64,000 nt of DNA from NCBI GenBank assembly GCA_033182465.1, contig CP137322.1:1240001-1304000 (forward strand). The letters run 5' to 3'. This stretch comes from Sanghuangporus weigelae (lineage: Eukaryota > Basidiomycota > Agaricomycetes > Hymenochaetales > Hymenochaetaceae). Shown one piece after another: positions 12,478 to 25,012 of the stretch. Under the pieces are notes generated by a model that ran no database searches, was not told the origin of the DNA, and saw nothing but the letters and a program-made list of their open reading frames with translations. Both the position numbers and the translations under genes were made by a program. Numbering within the stretch: the first letter of the stretch is position 1; every line of letters starts with the position of its first letter.

Positions 12478-14074
12478 CTAATATGAACCTCCAGAAATTC
12501 CGTCAAAGCCAGATATTTCACTATCCTCCCCTCCCGTTGCTTCAAGAGAGCTCCAATCTCACGTACCTTGGCAGGAAGCGTCGCCACAGTTGACAGCGAC
12601 TCGAACAGCATCGTCTCCGACCTTAATAGAATTGATATCGCTGACGAAGTTAATATCGGAAATAGTGACTCCATTTCCTGGTGTACCGAGTGTGTCCGGA
12701 TAGCTTTGGTCGATGATGACGCCGAACCTGCGCATGCCAGTTCCTGTGTTTCCCTGTGGTAAAAAAAAATCGATTAATGAACTATATGCAGGCAGAAAAC
12801 ACGAATGACCACACACAGAATAAGTTACGTTCGTAACGGAGGCACCCTTCGCTGAGGCCTTCGTCTTAATGCGAAGAGCTTGATCACTACGTACGATAAG
12901 TAACGAGTCGCTCTAGTCCGAAAGCCGCTTACTTGTCGATGATAGTATTATCGGAAATGACAATGCCAGAGACCGTTGCGTCCGACGAGATGGATCCAAT
13001 TGAGATACCGTGTCCTCCAGAGCAGGTGTTACTAGTGAAGACAATGTTAGAACCCCTGTTGATAGCAAGGCAGTCATCTTGGTTCATGACTGTATTTCCG
13101 GTAATCGTCTGTGAAAATCCATTAACTCCCAAATAGTTTGATAAAGGATAGACGTAGTCACGAACAACATCCTCCGATGATACATCAAAGCCGTCGGTGT
13201 TGTGGCCGGCTGCTTCACCGTCACTGTTGTCGTTGGGTTCATTCCCTTGCGCTGGCAAGAGAATAAGTACCAAGCCACAGCAACACTAAGAGGAAGAGGT
13301 AATACAGTTGTCAATCGTGAAACCTGAAATGGTGAGAGGCCCTGGATTTGATACGCTGAAGACTCTTTGCGGCGAGTTGACAATCTTTAAGTCACTAAAC
13401 GTCCCAGAAATTCTGATTCTGAAAGGAATTGACATGCTTCGTTAGAATTTAACGGGTTGAATAAACGTACTTCATCATTGGGTCCGGCTTTGTGACTCCA
13501 CCATTACCGCCTTGACCATCCTGTGCGTCGCATTTAGTCTGCGTTGTAAAGAATGCGTGAGCAAAGCTGCAGCTCACCCAGTAAAACGGACCTCCGCCAT
13601 CGAAGATAAATCCGTTTCCGTTGACTTCGAAAATATGTCAAGGAGAATATCACTAAAAGAATAAAACGGTGTCGTACAGGTGATATCATCCCCACCTTTT
13701 GAAAACGATTAACATTGGTACCAGGCAATTCTGAATGAGACTCACTGATAGCGAAAAGTGGACCTTCCCAAGAAACATTCCCAAATAAAACGTTGCCATC
13801 TAAAGAGCCCCGAATGAGCAGCCAAACAAAAAAAGCACGCGGTATAAAGAATCTGACTCAAGTTGACAGTTGTGCCATCCGCAAGGTCAAGCTCAAAGCC
13901 CTGGCCAGCGGGTACCGTGAAACCGTTGATATTGACTGTGGTGCAGTCTCCGGCGTTCGCAGCATCATCAATAGAGCCAATGGTTGTTGTGCAGTCCGAA
14001 GCACGCTTAGATTTGGGAGCAGCAAGGGTTGCCGAGACAGCGCAGAAAATAAAGAAAGTGAACGACAAGAGCAT
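12478..14074 (-). CDS. Endopolygalacturonase, GH28 family (copy C), C-terminally truncated
   Basis: Third tandem GH28 gene. The signal peptide begins [18 protein letters not shown] and is followed by a KSKR site, as in secreted fungal enzymes with a propeptide. The catalytic motifs GHNTDGFD (near 13200), NQDDCLAIN (near 13070), GGHGISIGS (near 13000) and LRIKTKA (near 12870) are all present. In copies A and B the C-terminus reads CxGTWDWS. Here the first Trp codon is TGA at 12559-12561, so translation stops 27 residues early. The original reading frame continues to a TAG at 12478, with [10 protein letters not shown] still legible. The change also creates a good splice donor (CAAG/GTACGTGAG), so an alternative 3' exon cannot be excluded. 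The lost piece lies after all catalytic residues, at the end of the beta-helix. Confidence 0.85.
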
Positions 14075-14660
14075 ACTGGAAAGAACTAGAGATGAACAGG
14101 AGGATGAGGCGAGGGGTTTTGAACGTAGAACCTAAGGGTAGCACGCTTTATGTACTTCCGTGGACCACGTCATGAGCTCTTCATATGTCAGGAACACGAA
14201 GTCTGGCTTCCGATCAGTTGAGACGGCCCGCTTTGTCTGCGTAGAAGTTACTTCTTGATTATTGACGACCATAATTTTCTCCGAAAAACAAAACGGGAGT
14301 CGAAGAGATAGCTTGACGACCGTATCTGGATTCGTCCCCTCCCGGCCACGACCACGTAAAGTGATTTGTACATCTCAGTTTGTCATTTCCGAAATATTAT
14401 TAATTGTATCGCCAAGTACATAGATCTACATGAGCATTGAGGCAACTGGGCTCGTAAGTCTGCAGTTGTCGAAGGTCAAAGCATATTACTTGCCTTTTCA
14501 TGTATACGGAACCTGATATGTTTGTCATGTGAAGTGTGCGTAGCCTTCCCACAGGACGTGCGAAGGAATATACATTGGGACGACTTCATTTCAGCAAACC
14601 AACCGAGCTTTACCCTTGAGTATCAACGCGCAGCTTAGAGCGGGCCCGGCGGGCCAGTCG
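14075..14660. other. Upstream region of polygalacturonase copy C
   Basis: It contains the presumed promoter of copy C. I see no reading frame with a recognisable motif. Confidence 0.45.
14146..14152 (-). promoter_or_regulatory. TATA-like element of polygalacturonase copy C
   Basis: The minus strand reads TACATAAAGC about 75 bp upstream of the ATG at 14074, the same spacing as in copy A. It is one base off the TATAAA consensus. Confidence 0.4.
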
Positions 14661-15146
14661 TCATAAAGCTGTGAAGCTGCCGATGTACGCTTCACTGCAA
14701 ATAGACATTGTTCTCATAGCATTCATGATTCGAAGATGAGGGCTCAGGAGATGTATATTTAGGTCTAAACCTCGGAGAAGTTGAGACTCTAATCCCTCCA
14801 ACTCCGACACGCATATATTGATCCTACGCACGTGAGTTGGCCAGATAGAAGAGACATCAAGTCTATTTGACCTCAAAAGTACGCATACGTCCATTTTGTA
14901 AACCGGTCCGCGGCGCCCCAGACGGAGAAAGCTCTTGGAAAAGTCGCCAGTACCATCAACAAATGATATATTACATTGGATGTATGAGTTCCGAGAGCCT
15001 GTTATTAGAAGCGAGACGAACGATGATATATCGTCGTTATGAAAAAGGGAAACAGTCAGTGAAGAAAGCGACCGAAAGTTCGTTGTATTGTGCAAATTGT
15101 CTTCAAGGTGCAATGGAGAGCTGGAGAAGAGGGATAGCAAGAACAT
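14661..15146 (-). CDS. Unrecognised open frame, possibly a decayed F-box/LRR-type fragment
   Basis: An ATG-led frame of about 161 codons runs without a stop just downstream of MND1. The style (leucine-rich, with segments such as SLFHNDDISSFVSLLITGS and GLESQLLRGLDLNIHLL) recalls the C-terminal half of agaricomycete F-box proteins, but there is no F-box and no clear repeat. It follows MND1 on the same strand by only about 90 bp. It may be a gene remnant or a chance open frame. Confidence 0.25.
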   Translation of the reverse strand: MFLLSLFSSSPLHLEDNLHNTTNFRSLSSLTVSLFHNDDISSFVSLLITGSRNSYIQCNISFVDGTGDFSKSFLRLGRRGPVYKMDVCVLLRSNRLDVSSIWPTHVRRINICVSELEGLESQLLRGLDLNIHLLSPHLRIMNAMRTMSICSEAYIGSFTAL

Positions 15147-15234
15147 AGTAACCCCGCAGAGCAAAGTTCGAGGGCACGAGCTGCCGAGAGCTATGAGAAT
15201 ACGAGGCGTGCTGAGTTTCCAGACGAAACCGTGA

Positions 15235-16323
15235 TTAGCAGATATCCTCGAAGTCTTCACCAATCTCCAGGTATGCTCGAATGTCGCTAGGATCTGTGCC
15301 GTTTTGGCGCGACATGTAAGGAATTAGGATCCCCACATTATCTGCAATGGAATGAGATCAGTGCTTTGCAAGAATATCCACTACGTTGCGTCAGGTCCAA
15401 GAGCGAGTTGCGAAAACATGCCGTACCAGTCCACCTGACAGCTGCTTCATGTGCTAGTTTCGTGGCACGACGCTTCGCCTCGATCTTTGCTGGGTCACAA
15501 GAGCCATACTGAGCAAGCTCTTTCTCAAGCTCGGTGAGCTGAACCTTAGTCGACTCGAGTTCCTCAAGTGCAGAAGCACGTTCATCCTTCGGGTTGGAGA
15601 AATAAACCACGAGGCATAACAAATCTGCAGGTCATGGTGTTACTGACATTATCAGGACGCAACAGTTTTTCCTTTTCACTGTTCTCCTGCAGATCCTGTA
15701 GCTGGACCTGTAAGTTTGCCCGGACCTCTTTCGCTGCGCTCAGCCTGTTGTTCAACTATGAATAGTCATTAGAAAACATTCACCTAACGAGGAGAGACAA
15801 CGCACAATAGCACCGCGTTGAGACGGGAAGCTCCAGAAGACTATATGCGCCGTCAGAATACGGTACCATGAGTCGAAAGAAGTCTTACAGTTAGAAGAGC
15901 CTATTTTATCCGCCTGGACGAGTCCGTCATCAACAAGTCCTTGCAAGACCTCTTTTACAGACTGTGACACTGTGATGACAGACATCGAGCACTCCGAAAT
16001 ACTGAAACCGATGACCAAACTATATTCACCTATTCCCTTCAATTTCGGACCCAGTTTCTCGAGCTCCTTCAGCTATCGAGTTACGAACCGTTAACAGTAT
16101 GGTGGCCTGCATTAGGATGTACACTCACTTGAAAGAAGTCTTTCTATAGGGCGCGTCCAGTGAAATTGTTCCACCGAGTAAGATAGAAGGGTCACTCACA
16201 CTTTCGTGAAAAATCTCGAGCAGTCTGACGCGTTTCTCCTCTGCCGATAGACCTCTGGGAGCCTGCAAGAAGGGACGCGCTGAATCATCATTTTCCCGAG
16301 CACGTTGGAGTACTACCTACCAT
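15235..16323 (-). CDS. mnd1: Meiotic nuclear division protein 1 (MND1)
   Basis: MND1 pairs with HOP2 in the nucleus and helps Dmc1/Rad51 strand invasion in meiosis. The first exon is only the ATG, cut by an intron directly after it. The next exon reads PRGLSAEEKRVRLLEIFHES, the family's hallmark N-terminus. Winged-helix segments follow: KDFFQ, LKELEKLGPKLKGI, VSQSVKEVLQGLVDDGLVQ and the exon with WSFPSQRGA. A coiled coil comes next (about 15420-15750, ELESTKVQLTELEKELAQYG) and then the conserved ending RQNGTDPSDIRAYLEI. I count at least eight introns. The length of roughly 200 residues is normal for the family. The gene is divergent from the BZW gene. Confidence 0.93.
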
Positions 16324-16922
16324 TCTGGGAGGACGAAGTGGTGATGTTAGTGATGCTAGTTGTGGTTGGAAGCAAAGATTAGGATGCGTTATCCCTCAGT
16401 TGTGATAGTAGTACACCCTCATGTGTGACGTGACAGAACGTGAAATTTGGCTCTGTGAAACGACGTAAGTACATTTCAGCTTCCTAAGACTCGTCGAACT
16501 CATGGTGGTCGAACCCATGATGGACCCTGCGGCAAGTAATGACAAAATGGCGCCAGTAGGTTCAGAGAAATAAATGTTCCTTCCAGGATTAAAAAATACC
16601 GAGAATACCGTTCGAAGCGACGCTACAATAAGTAGGGATGAAGTCCACAGCACTAATATCTTTGTTGTTCACGTCCAATAAATCGGTATTTATCTCAATA
16701 TTTTCGACTGAACGTCAAGGATGCGAGACCAATTATGGTGCGGATATGGATATTTTAGCTCGGCCAATGCGTGAGTAAACAAGACCAAATATGATCGCCT
16801 GAGCTAAGTAAACTTTCAGTTGCCATCGAGAGAGTTGAGTGGCAGATCTTGAGACCAAACCACCACCTCGTCTCCCTCCTTGTAAACACAACCCGCTCTG
16901 TGAATACAAGGACACATAGTGC
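16324..16922. promoter_or_regulatory. Divergent promoter region, MND1 / eIF5-mimic
   Basis: About 600 bp separate the start codons of two genes pointing away from each other, so this space must contain both promoters. I see no unmistakable TATA box and no coding sequence. Confidence 0.4.
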
Positions 16923-18633
16923 ATGTCTCAGCAATCAACAGCGTCAAAGCCTTCTCTGTCGGGCGTAAAGATTAAAACACGGAAGCGAACTGTCCAAGCT
17001 CAAGCGAAGTACGAACCTGCGGGTGAGTCGTTCTCGATCGCTCCCATCGTATCCTACGGTCCCAATCAATTCCTGCATAGTATTCCGCGACCAACTTCAC
17101 AAGCATCTAGAAACAGTCCAAGAGGGAGACTTCGACGGATACTACAATAAACTCGTTCAAGCTGGCTCCACACTCGAATTTCTCAAGTATGCCGATACGT
17201 TCTACGAGATCTTCTTCTGCGGCGGACTCCTTCAGCCTGGTGGCACCTATCTCCAGGATGGAGCGCCGCCCTCACCTTTCTCTATCCTCAAGGCACGCGA
17301 CCCGCCTGAAGTGGATGACATGAAGAAGTATATCGATGTTTTGAACAAACTTGTCCGGAGGTACGTGTGCCGCATGGTAAGACGATTATATGCTTTTGAA
17401 CTCTGGTGGCAGGTACAAATACCTTCAGAAACCACTGGAAGAATCGTCACTTCCGGGCTTGTTCCAATATTGTAACCGTTGGCCGGCCGAGCAAAGGGAA
17501 AAATTCGCCACTGCAGTCGGCTTGATCATGGCACAAGGATTGTCGACCGCGGCTCCCTTGCAGAATCTGGCCAAGGATCATCTGGTCAAAGACTGTACGT
17601 GACTATTATGCAGCTTTGTGGTTTGTTCTGATGCGATATATGCTGACAGTTCTGGGCTTGAATGTCCTCACTACCATCTTCCGTACCTTTCTCGTTGATC
17701 AATCAATGGATCATCTGGGCAGCACCTTGCGTAAGGGCGGCGTGAAGGACGTTATTATGTTTCTTCCCGCAAACAAACGTGATCCAAAGGTCTTTGAAGA
17801 GCACTTCAAGAAGGCGGGTCTTCCTCAGGTTGCTGAGTGGTTCATGAGAAGGCAGACCGCTGCTGCTAAGGAGAGCGTCGTGAAGACACTCAAGCAATTA
17901 TTTGAGGATGAAAATAGAACGAATGATGAGGTAAGACTTCCGCGGAAGATATAAAAAAAGCTTCCTGATTGAAGCTGATATGTATAGATTATCGATGCCC
18001 TCAGAACCGTTCAGGAGGAACAATCAATCCCCACGCCAGATTTCGTGACTTCTGTCTGGCAGGGCCTCACGGCGCATATAGACTTGAACATCCGTGCTGA
18101 TCAGGTTGAGGCTGTAGTCCTCCGTGAAGTGGATGTAAGTGTCCAATTTCTTGCAAACGTAGCCTATCTTAAGCTGGACGATTGCTTACTCGTCGACAGA
18201 AATATGCACCGATTCTGGAACCCTTCTGCGAAAGTGCTAAAACTCAGGTAGCTCTCATCAATGCCGTTCAGGTGCACTGCTATGAAGAAGCACGTTTGAT
18301 GAAGACATTCCCGCAACTGCTTAAGGTGCGAAGCGTCTGGTTCCATTGTCAACTTGTTGTGGAGAACAAATGTACTTATTGTTACGTGTCGAATGCAGAT
18401 TCTTTACAACAAGGACTGTATCTCTGACCAGGCCATTATATATTGGTACCAGAAGGGCGCGAAGCCGCAAGGCAAGCAGAACTTCCTTAAACTTACTGAG
18501 CCTCTCGTGAAGGTGAGTTACTCCTTTCGATATACCCTATTTTCGCTTGATCGAAGTTGGGGTGGAGCTAATGCTATTTTTGGTTTAGTTCCTTCAACAA
18601 CAGGAAGACGAGAGCGACGAAGACGAAGAGTGA
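16923..18633 (+). CDS. eIF5-mimic protein (BZW family, W2 domain)
   Basis: Cytosolic protein of the BZW/5MP family, which mimics the C-terminal domain of eIF5, binds eIF2 and eIF3 and tightens start-codon choice. The N-terminus (MSQQSTASKPSLSGVKIKTRKRTVQAQAKYEP) is cut by an intron, after which the MIF4G-like helical core runs through FRDQLHKHLETVQEGDFDGY, FLKYADTFYEIFFCGGLLQPGG, FRTFLVDQSMDHLGSTLRKG and FEEHFKKAGL. The C-terminal W2/eIF5C domain (about 17990-18520) ends with IIYWYQKGAKPQGKQNFL and an acidic tail ESDEDEE, as in other members. About eight introns. Stop at 18631-18633. Confidence 0.9.
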
Positions 18634-19122
18634 TTGGATTATGAACGCCTCGACCTGTTACTTTTGCTTTGCCTTGCTCTGTATCTCTCAATTTTGACGA
18701 CAGTCACAATTTCATACTCAATTGTAGCATGTTCTATACCGGACCGAAACTATTTTTTCAACGTAAAACATAGACGGTTAAGGAGTACACTGTGATACAC
18801 GAATGAGAATGTACAAAGAGAGATATCGTTCAAGAAAATCGAACGACAATGCGATAGCAGGATATAACAAGATACAGTCACAAGAAAGGAATTAGTAAAC
18901 AAATGAGACGAGAGAAGAAGCGTCGGCTACATCGATGTCCAGCCCTTTTGAATACATTACTACCAATCCAATAGGAGTGGTGATGTCTAAGTAGCAATAT
19001 CTTCTTATATTAACCCGGGAGTAGGTGAATAATCTGACTTTGTGCCTGGTGAGTTCTTTTGTTTCCACTAGAAGCGGGAGTACGGAGGGACCGTCCCTAT
19101 AGATCCCTACAAGTTCCCTACA
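18634..19122. other. Convergent 3' region
   Basis: It lies between the stop codons of the BZW gene and the Zn2Cys6 regulator. No gene motif is visible; it presumably holds both 3' untranslated regions. Confidence 0.5.
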
Positions 19123-22100
19123 TCACCAAGCTTCGGGCATGGGAGCGAAATCGCCTGTCCAGCCGTTCGGTCCCGCAAGCTGTAAGAATATTCCATCGGA
19201 ACCGTTCACTGGAATCCCTAGGTCCGTGAGACTCTGTTTTTCCGTCATTTCGCAAAATGAACCGATCATTACGTAGATTTGATGATCGGTTACCGGGTAT
19301 TATGGTCGATATTCGACATAACAGAAGAGCAGGTGAGGAAAAAGAAAGATACCAAGAGTCAGAAAATTTGTCTCTAATTATATTATGGCAATAGATAGTA
19401 AAAAGTACTGACGCCTTCCTGGAGCCATGTTGGAATTGCAGAGGGCGAGAAGATTCCGCGCTCGCTCGGCCACGCGAATCCGAGTTCTTCCATCGTCATT
19501 GGTGCAGGCATGGTAGATGGGTCGATGTACGACGGCGAAACGAGCATGTTCTCCGCACTGGCGGGCAATGGGACTGCCGGTGCTCCGGGGGCAGCTAGAC
19601 TGAGTCCGAGCTTGCGCCGCAGGTTGGCGAGCATGATGCGTAATGTCAGTGCGTAACTGAAAATCCATTAAAATGTCAAAAAATAGGGATGAGGTAACGA
19701 AAGAGCACGCGTACCGCTCCGCTGCAACATCAGATAACAATTGTGCGAGTTGCTCTACTTGACCCATAATAGCCGCAAGATCAAGATCTGATGGGAACAA
19801 GTTCGCCATCTTGAGCAGGAAGAGGCCCGAGAAAGCCGCGGTGACAAGACTATCATGAACGGCATATCTTAGTGCGGCTCGGTACGAAGGCGAGTTGAGG
19901 AAGATCGAGAGGCACGTAGATGCGGCATTCTTAGCATCAAAAGCAAGTTCTTTCTGTTCAAAAGGCATCTTGTCCCAGGCGACTCCACGCAAAGCGAGGC
20001 ATACAAGCCAGAGCTTCGCATAATGTAATTCCCCTGCGAGGATCTTGCGTGGTAAGGAGTCTTCCTCCAGTGTCCGGGCTAGTAATCAATATGGAAGCAG
20101 ATTGAGTATTAATCATCGAAGAAGCATTTCACTGGACGGCATACCATGTAGTTCATTATTGTCCGTAAACCATTTGTCAAGAGCGACGTTTGCGCGGCGT
20201 ATGAAAGCCAGCGTATTATGATTAACCTGACCATTGAGCGGCGACAGCGTCTCGTAAATTTGAGCTAGAATTCGTGTAAATCAATCAGTAATCTAGCACA
20301 TGCAAAATACGAATTTAACTCGGCAGAAAAAGTCGCAGATCTCACTTTTTTGGGCTATGAGTTCGACTTGGGCGATAAGCCGGACATCCGTCGGAGACTG
20401 CATGCGGTGTGAAAGAAGTAGTCGACAGTGTCTTATTGAGCTCTCGTCTCGAAGCACGATAGGACGCCCAGTTCCTAAACTCATCCTGCATATCAAAGAA
20501 GATGGTGTTCATTGAGTCAGCAAACTGCAGATACGAAATTGAATTTCGGGAACCAGGCGCGGCGCTCCGTCGAATCGACGATAGTGGGAGCGAAAATTCC
20601 ACGCCCGGTCTCCTCTAAAGAACCGAAGAATAGATACTTACTGATGGTCGAACCAATACAGGCAAAGCCAGATACGAGCGGAGACAACTATAGGTCAGAA
20701 AAAAACAAGATAATGAGCCACCTGATTACGGATTTAACGGAAAGAACGAAAACGAGTGGGGGAGGGTCACGATGTGTAAGCCGAGAACGGATAGGAACTA
20801 GATAACGTACCTAAATCCCGCTCTTCTTCCTCTGAGCGCTGTTTCGCATGCGGGTCCGCAAGCTTCTCTAAGGCGCGGTGGAGTCCTAGATCGAGAGCCA
20901 TGCGCATCGCATGACCAGACGGGAGCCAACCGTTAGTACTCCATGCCGCAAGTAGGAGCATTCCTGAAGAGTATGAGTCAGCTTGAATTACTTCGCGAAA
21001 ATAGAGCAACTGCCAACTCACCTTGGACGGCTTCCTTTCTGACAACAGGCCCAAATAGAGAGGAACGTGCGATACCCTGTGCTTCCTCGAGACATTTGTA
21101 AAAAGTGGGCGTAAGCGGACCATTGCCACTCCGTATTTTACTTGCAATAGCGAGGATCGCGTCAAAAGTCCATGGTGTACGCTCTTTCAGACTCTCATAT
21201 GTATCGTAAGCCGGGTCGAACAAAGGGATGAAGATGTGGCAGCCTGAAAAGAATCTTCAAAGGGCTCAGAATTCTGCTTCTACAAATGAAAAAGATGCTA
21301 AAGGTGCTTACATATGGTATAGTTCTTTCGCCTCAGCATCGGTCACAAAGCCCTGCGACGAAAGACGAAATTAAAACACGGCAAAGATCCTATTTATGCA
21401 CTGAGAATCACCTTTTCCACGACATGAGGGAAGGCATTCCTAGGTGTTGGTTCCGCCCTTTTCCGTTTCCTCACTCTGAAAGTCGTTCAATATCGAGCTT
21501 GATAAGGCAAGAAGGGAACAACCCACCTGGGTAAAGAGTCTGAGGTTGCTGCAGCAGCTTCAGCAGCAGCGTTGGCAAGGCCCTGAAGTGCCTCTATGGG
21601 TGCATTTAGTGATGATCGGGGTAAAGTATCCTCCGACTCGTCATCGGACGAGGGAGCCGTGCTGGGAACTATCCCATAAGTTGCATATTTGTGTGGCTAC
21701 AGTCATCAGTAAGCGTTTAAAGAGTGGGTATGATAGTAGTTCGCATGGATTCGCATACTGGAGGAGCAAAGCCAGGCAACGGAGGAAAGGACTTCTGCAG
21801 GGGACGCTGCTGTTGCTCGTCTGCTTCTGATGGGTTGAAGATATCAACGCTGCCTCGTGGAGGGCCATTTGCAGCAGGCATATATACATCTTGCATGTCC
21901 CTCACTGTAGCCGGCCCATATCTCCCTGCCGGAGGGACCTGTCCTTGAATAGCAGATAAAATGCGGTCAAGAGATGACTGCAACCCAATCATCTGGCTCT
22001 GCATGACCTGCATGTTGCATTGCCCCATTGTGAAACACGCGAGGACAAGATTAACATGATATCAGACTTTGGGTTAAATGAAAGTACGTACAAGAAACTG

Positions 22101-22628
22101 GCTCTCGAGGCGCGAGACGCGTCTGAAATAAGTACAATTGGGAAGTATGTAAGGGTACGACGGGCGGTAACAGAATAGGGAGCAAACACACTCGATACTG
22201 CCATTCACAAGAGTTGCATCTTTCTTCTTTTCTGGCTTTTCGAAAATACATGGGACGCCGGAAAGCTGACAACGACGACAAGGCGGCTGGACCCAAGTTA
22301 GAGACGAGATGAGATGGATGCAAATCAGCACCGGGCCGACCGGAGAGGGCGGGCAGCCAGAGCGTCGGCCCTGGTCTGTCCGTCGACCCGGGTAGCGCGA
22401 TATAAGACTTACCTCGCCCTCGCAGCGATTTTTACCCTTCCTGCACGCTGTGCACGCGCGTGCCCCGCGTTTGGGGATGTGGACTGAAAGGGGAGTTTGG
22501 CCCTGGGCGTAATTCGGGGTGGGGGTTGTTGGGGAGTTGAGTACGGGGAATCCGTTGCCGTCCGTATTCCTGCGACGTTTGAGCAGGTTGTCTGAGCCGT
22601 TTGAGAGGGACGAGGGGGAGAGCGACAT
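19123..22628 (-). CDS. Zn2Cys6 fungal-specific transcription factor
   Basis: Nuclear DNA-binding regulator. The cluster CTACRKGKNRCEGE...PPCRRCQLSGVPC is split by an intron after CEGE; acceptor use at 22287 restores the six-cysteine pattern. A serine/proline-rich N-terminus precedes it, and a coiled coil follows (SRLESQFL..., then MQVMQSQMIGLQSSLDRIL). The middle carries the fungal-specific TF domain (YDTYESLKERTPWTFDAILAIAS, then LLLAAWSTNGWLPSGHAMRMALDLGLHRAL). The last exon (about 19123-19233) reads LGIPVNGSDGIFLQLAGPNG and ends in PMPEAW, a C-terminus I associate with a widespread basidiomycete Zn2Cys6 subfamily. That exon is joined over an intron of about 180 bp from the IPTWLQEG exon. 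Targets are unknown. Confidence 0.87.
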
Positions 22629-24246
22629 TTGGAGGGATGTTTAGCTGGAGAAGCGGTGGGCGGGATGCCGGGTAAAGAGGGAGACGGATATTCGGAAGCG
22701 AAGACTGTCGAGAATATTCAGCCATCAGGCACACAAATCAGGGTAACCCATGACTGGTCGTCCATATCATATGCTCATACTCAACTTATGGTCTATTCGA
22801 CTCTCAGGTTCATTTCGTGCACGACAAACGTTCTCTTCTGGTCGTTGGTGGATGCAGTTAATTCACTATTAGGTTATCGAAGCAATCCTACCTCTACTGT
22901 CATCCGTAAAACCCTACAAGTCTGCTATAAATATTCCGTACTCAATCTATTGTTTCCGCTCATCTGTGTTATACGCTCTCAACGGCCCGCATTATGTCCT
23001 CTCTATCGATCACTCCGTGACCTACTCGAGTTCTTTCTATGGCCATTGTCACTTCTAGGTCCTTTGTGGAACCCTTCTTCCTTCCTTGAACCAACTCTAG
23101 AGCTTAGGCTTCGTTTTCAGCTCGGAAACTAACTATCATATCTTCAGTTCGGACCCTCAAGACTCGTTCGGTCGTGTACACCCGTGAAACTCAGCTTTCA
23201 GTCCATTTTTAAACATATGAACTTCGCCAGTACGTGGCAATTTATGAATACGCTACATCATGATGCTGCGGTGGCGTCACGTTAATATTCCCGTCGTGAA
23301 TTCGTTGCTCATCCCGTTTCGAGCAACGTCCAATAAGGATTTGTCGAACACACGGTCAACTCGGGATAACGAGCAAATAGGCTCATATTTTAGCCCACTC
23401 CGAAAGAGTATCTGCTCTTCTATCAGAACCAGAAGAAGCCCAAGCTCATATTCATGAAGATTCCTTCCTTCTCTCTTCCATCTCTTCCTCTCTTCCTCTA
23501 AGCTCCGCTCTGTGAGTGGCAATGGAACGCTTCGTCAGCAGAGCGGTGCCGAGTCCCTCATATCTCTTCGAAACAAACGAACGTATGTACACACAGCGCA
23601 ATCTATTCTTAATACCAATTAGCTGACAGAGCTCCTTTTCCTTTTTCTTGCATGAAGATCTGGGCTTGGGAAGTCTGCGTTTTGTCTCAGTTCAGGTATT
23701 CGCCATGTATTCGGAAATAAAATGGCAAGGCACATCAATGGACGTTTTATACCGAATTTTACGAGTCATGCTTGAAGCTAAACTCCTAAACTTTCGATGA
23801 CCGCGGCTTTCACAGGTGGTTACCTGTGGTTACTCGATATTCAAGCACTAGTGTGTGATTCTTGAAATATCGAGTACGCCTGGGCGCTGTGTTGACTGTA
23901 TCGTAGAAGCTCATTTCCATTGAACATTCGGATATGCTGGTATACGTTGGTAGCCCGTCTTTCCCGTTATTTGAATGCTCCGTCTTAAAGCATATGACCT
24001 CTTTCGTGGAAGATTGAATGTCTCCTCCCCGGTCCTTTCTTTTAGCTTGTTCTTTCTTTGAAACGTAATTTACAATACACATGTATATACTATTCAAACA
24101 TCTTTCTGTTTATTCAAATTTGAAGGATGCCTCCTTTCCCGACAACAAATTGCCCTTTCCTCGCTTGTCTCGAGGAGGCTTTACACGTAAAGATCAAATC
24201 AACGATACGATACGGGGTAAAATGTGGGGAAGGATGATTTCCTATA
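22629..24246. other. Long intergenic region upstream of the Zn2Cys6 regulator
   Basis: About 1.6 kb of promoter-like sequence lies between the regulator and the TIR element. Open stretches here are short and carry no motif. A pyrimidine-rich run near 23450-23510 is the only compositional feature I noticed. Confidence 0.45.
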
Positions 24247-24917
24247 CAGTCATTAACCGGTCCTTTGAACACCTATTACAGATCCACTTTTGTAGCTCAC
24301 CACGCAGCAATTTTCTCAAAACTGAGTGCATACTCCAATTGTCTACCATGAGATACACCTGCTAATTTTTTCCCCGGTCATAACGTAGACAGGAAAAATT
24401 GATATGGCCAATAGAAAATTATAGGTGACTGTCACGTAATACGGCTCCTTTGAACACCGTGTGACATTACAAAACGCCTAATATCGGCTAATTTGCCGAC
24501 TTGGCAATAACAACGTCGATCACATTATGTAAAATAAATGGTTTGTGCATCTGTCACATTTTTTGCTTGTTTGGCTTGCATTAATTTACTGAAAGCATAT
24601 TCCTCCATGAAAATATAAGGTAAGACACTCATAATAGAGTGATACTAGCTAATAAACTCAGAATCCACATTGGTTGACAGAAAAATGCACAGGACCAATT
24701 TGATCAGAGTGAGGTTTACTGGTTTCACATAAATTTGACCAGTGTCTAATTTTTCCTGATCCAACAACTTGCCCGATTTACTTAAAAATTTGGATATCAA
24801 TTCAGATATACACTTTGCATCTTCAACATTTTTCTTGTGGTGAGGGATGAAGAATTGAGTGAGAAAACGTAAAGTGTTTAAAGGAATGGTACTGTTTAAA
24901 GGACCGGTTAATGACTG
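24247..24917. repeat. TIR element of MITE type, copy 2 (complete)
   Basis: This is a 671-bp element with perfect inverted ends CAGTCATTAACCGGTCCTTT and a flanking TA duplication at 24245-24246 and 24918-24919. It is clearly the same family as 1910-2573, with scattered substitutions and small indels over the whole length. It sits only about 95 bp upstream of the start codon of the OsmC gene, so it may contribute promoter sequence there. It is too short to encode a transposase and shows no transposase motif; it is likely a non-autonomous Tc1/mariner-pogo type element. Confidence 0.88.
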
Positions 24918-25012
24918 TAAATAGCGAATGCTTGGTAATGCATTGATGGGAATGACGGCATTTTTGATGCGGGGTTGCTCGTTGTCGCCAGTTTACTCGA
25001 ACGGTGCCCAAG

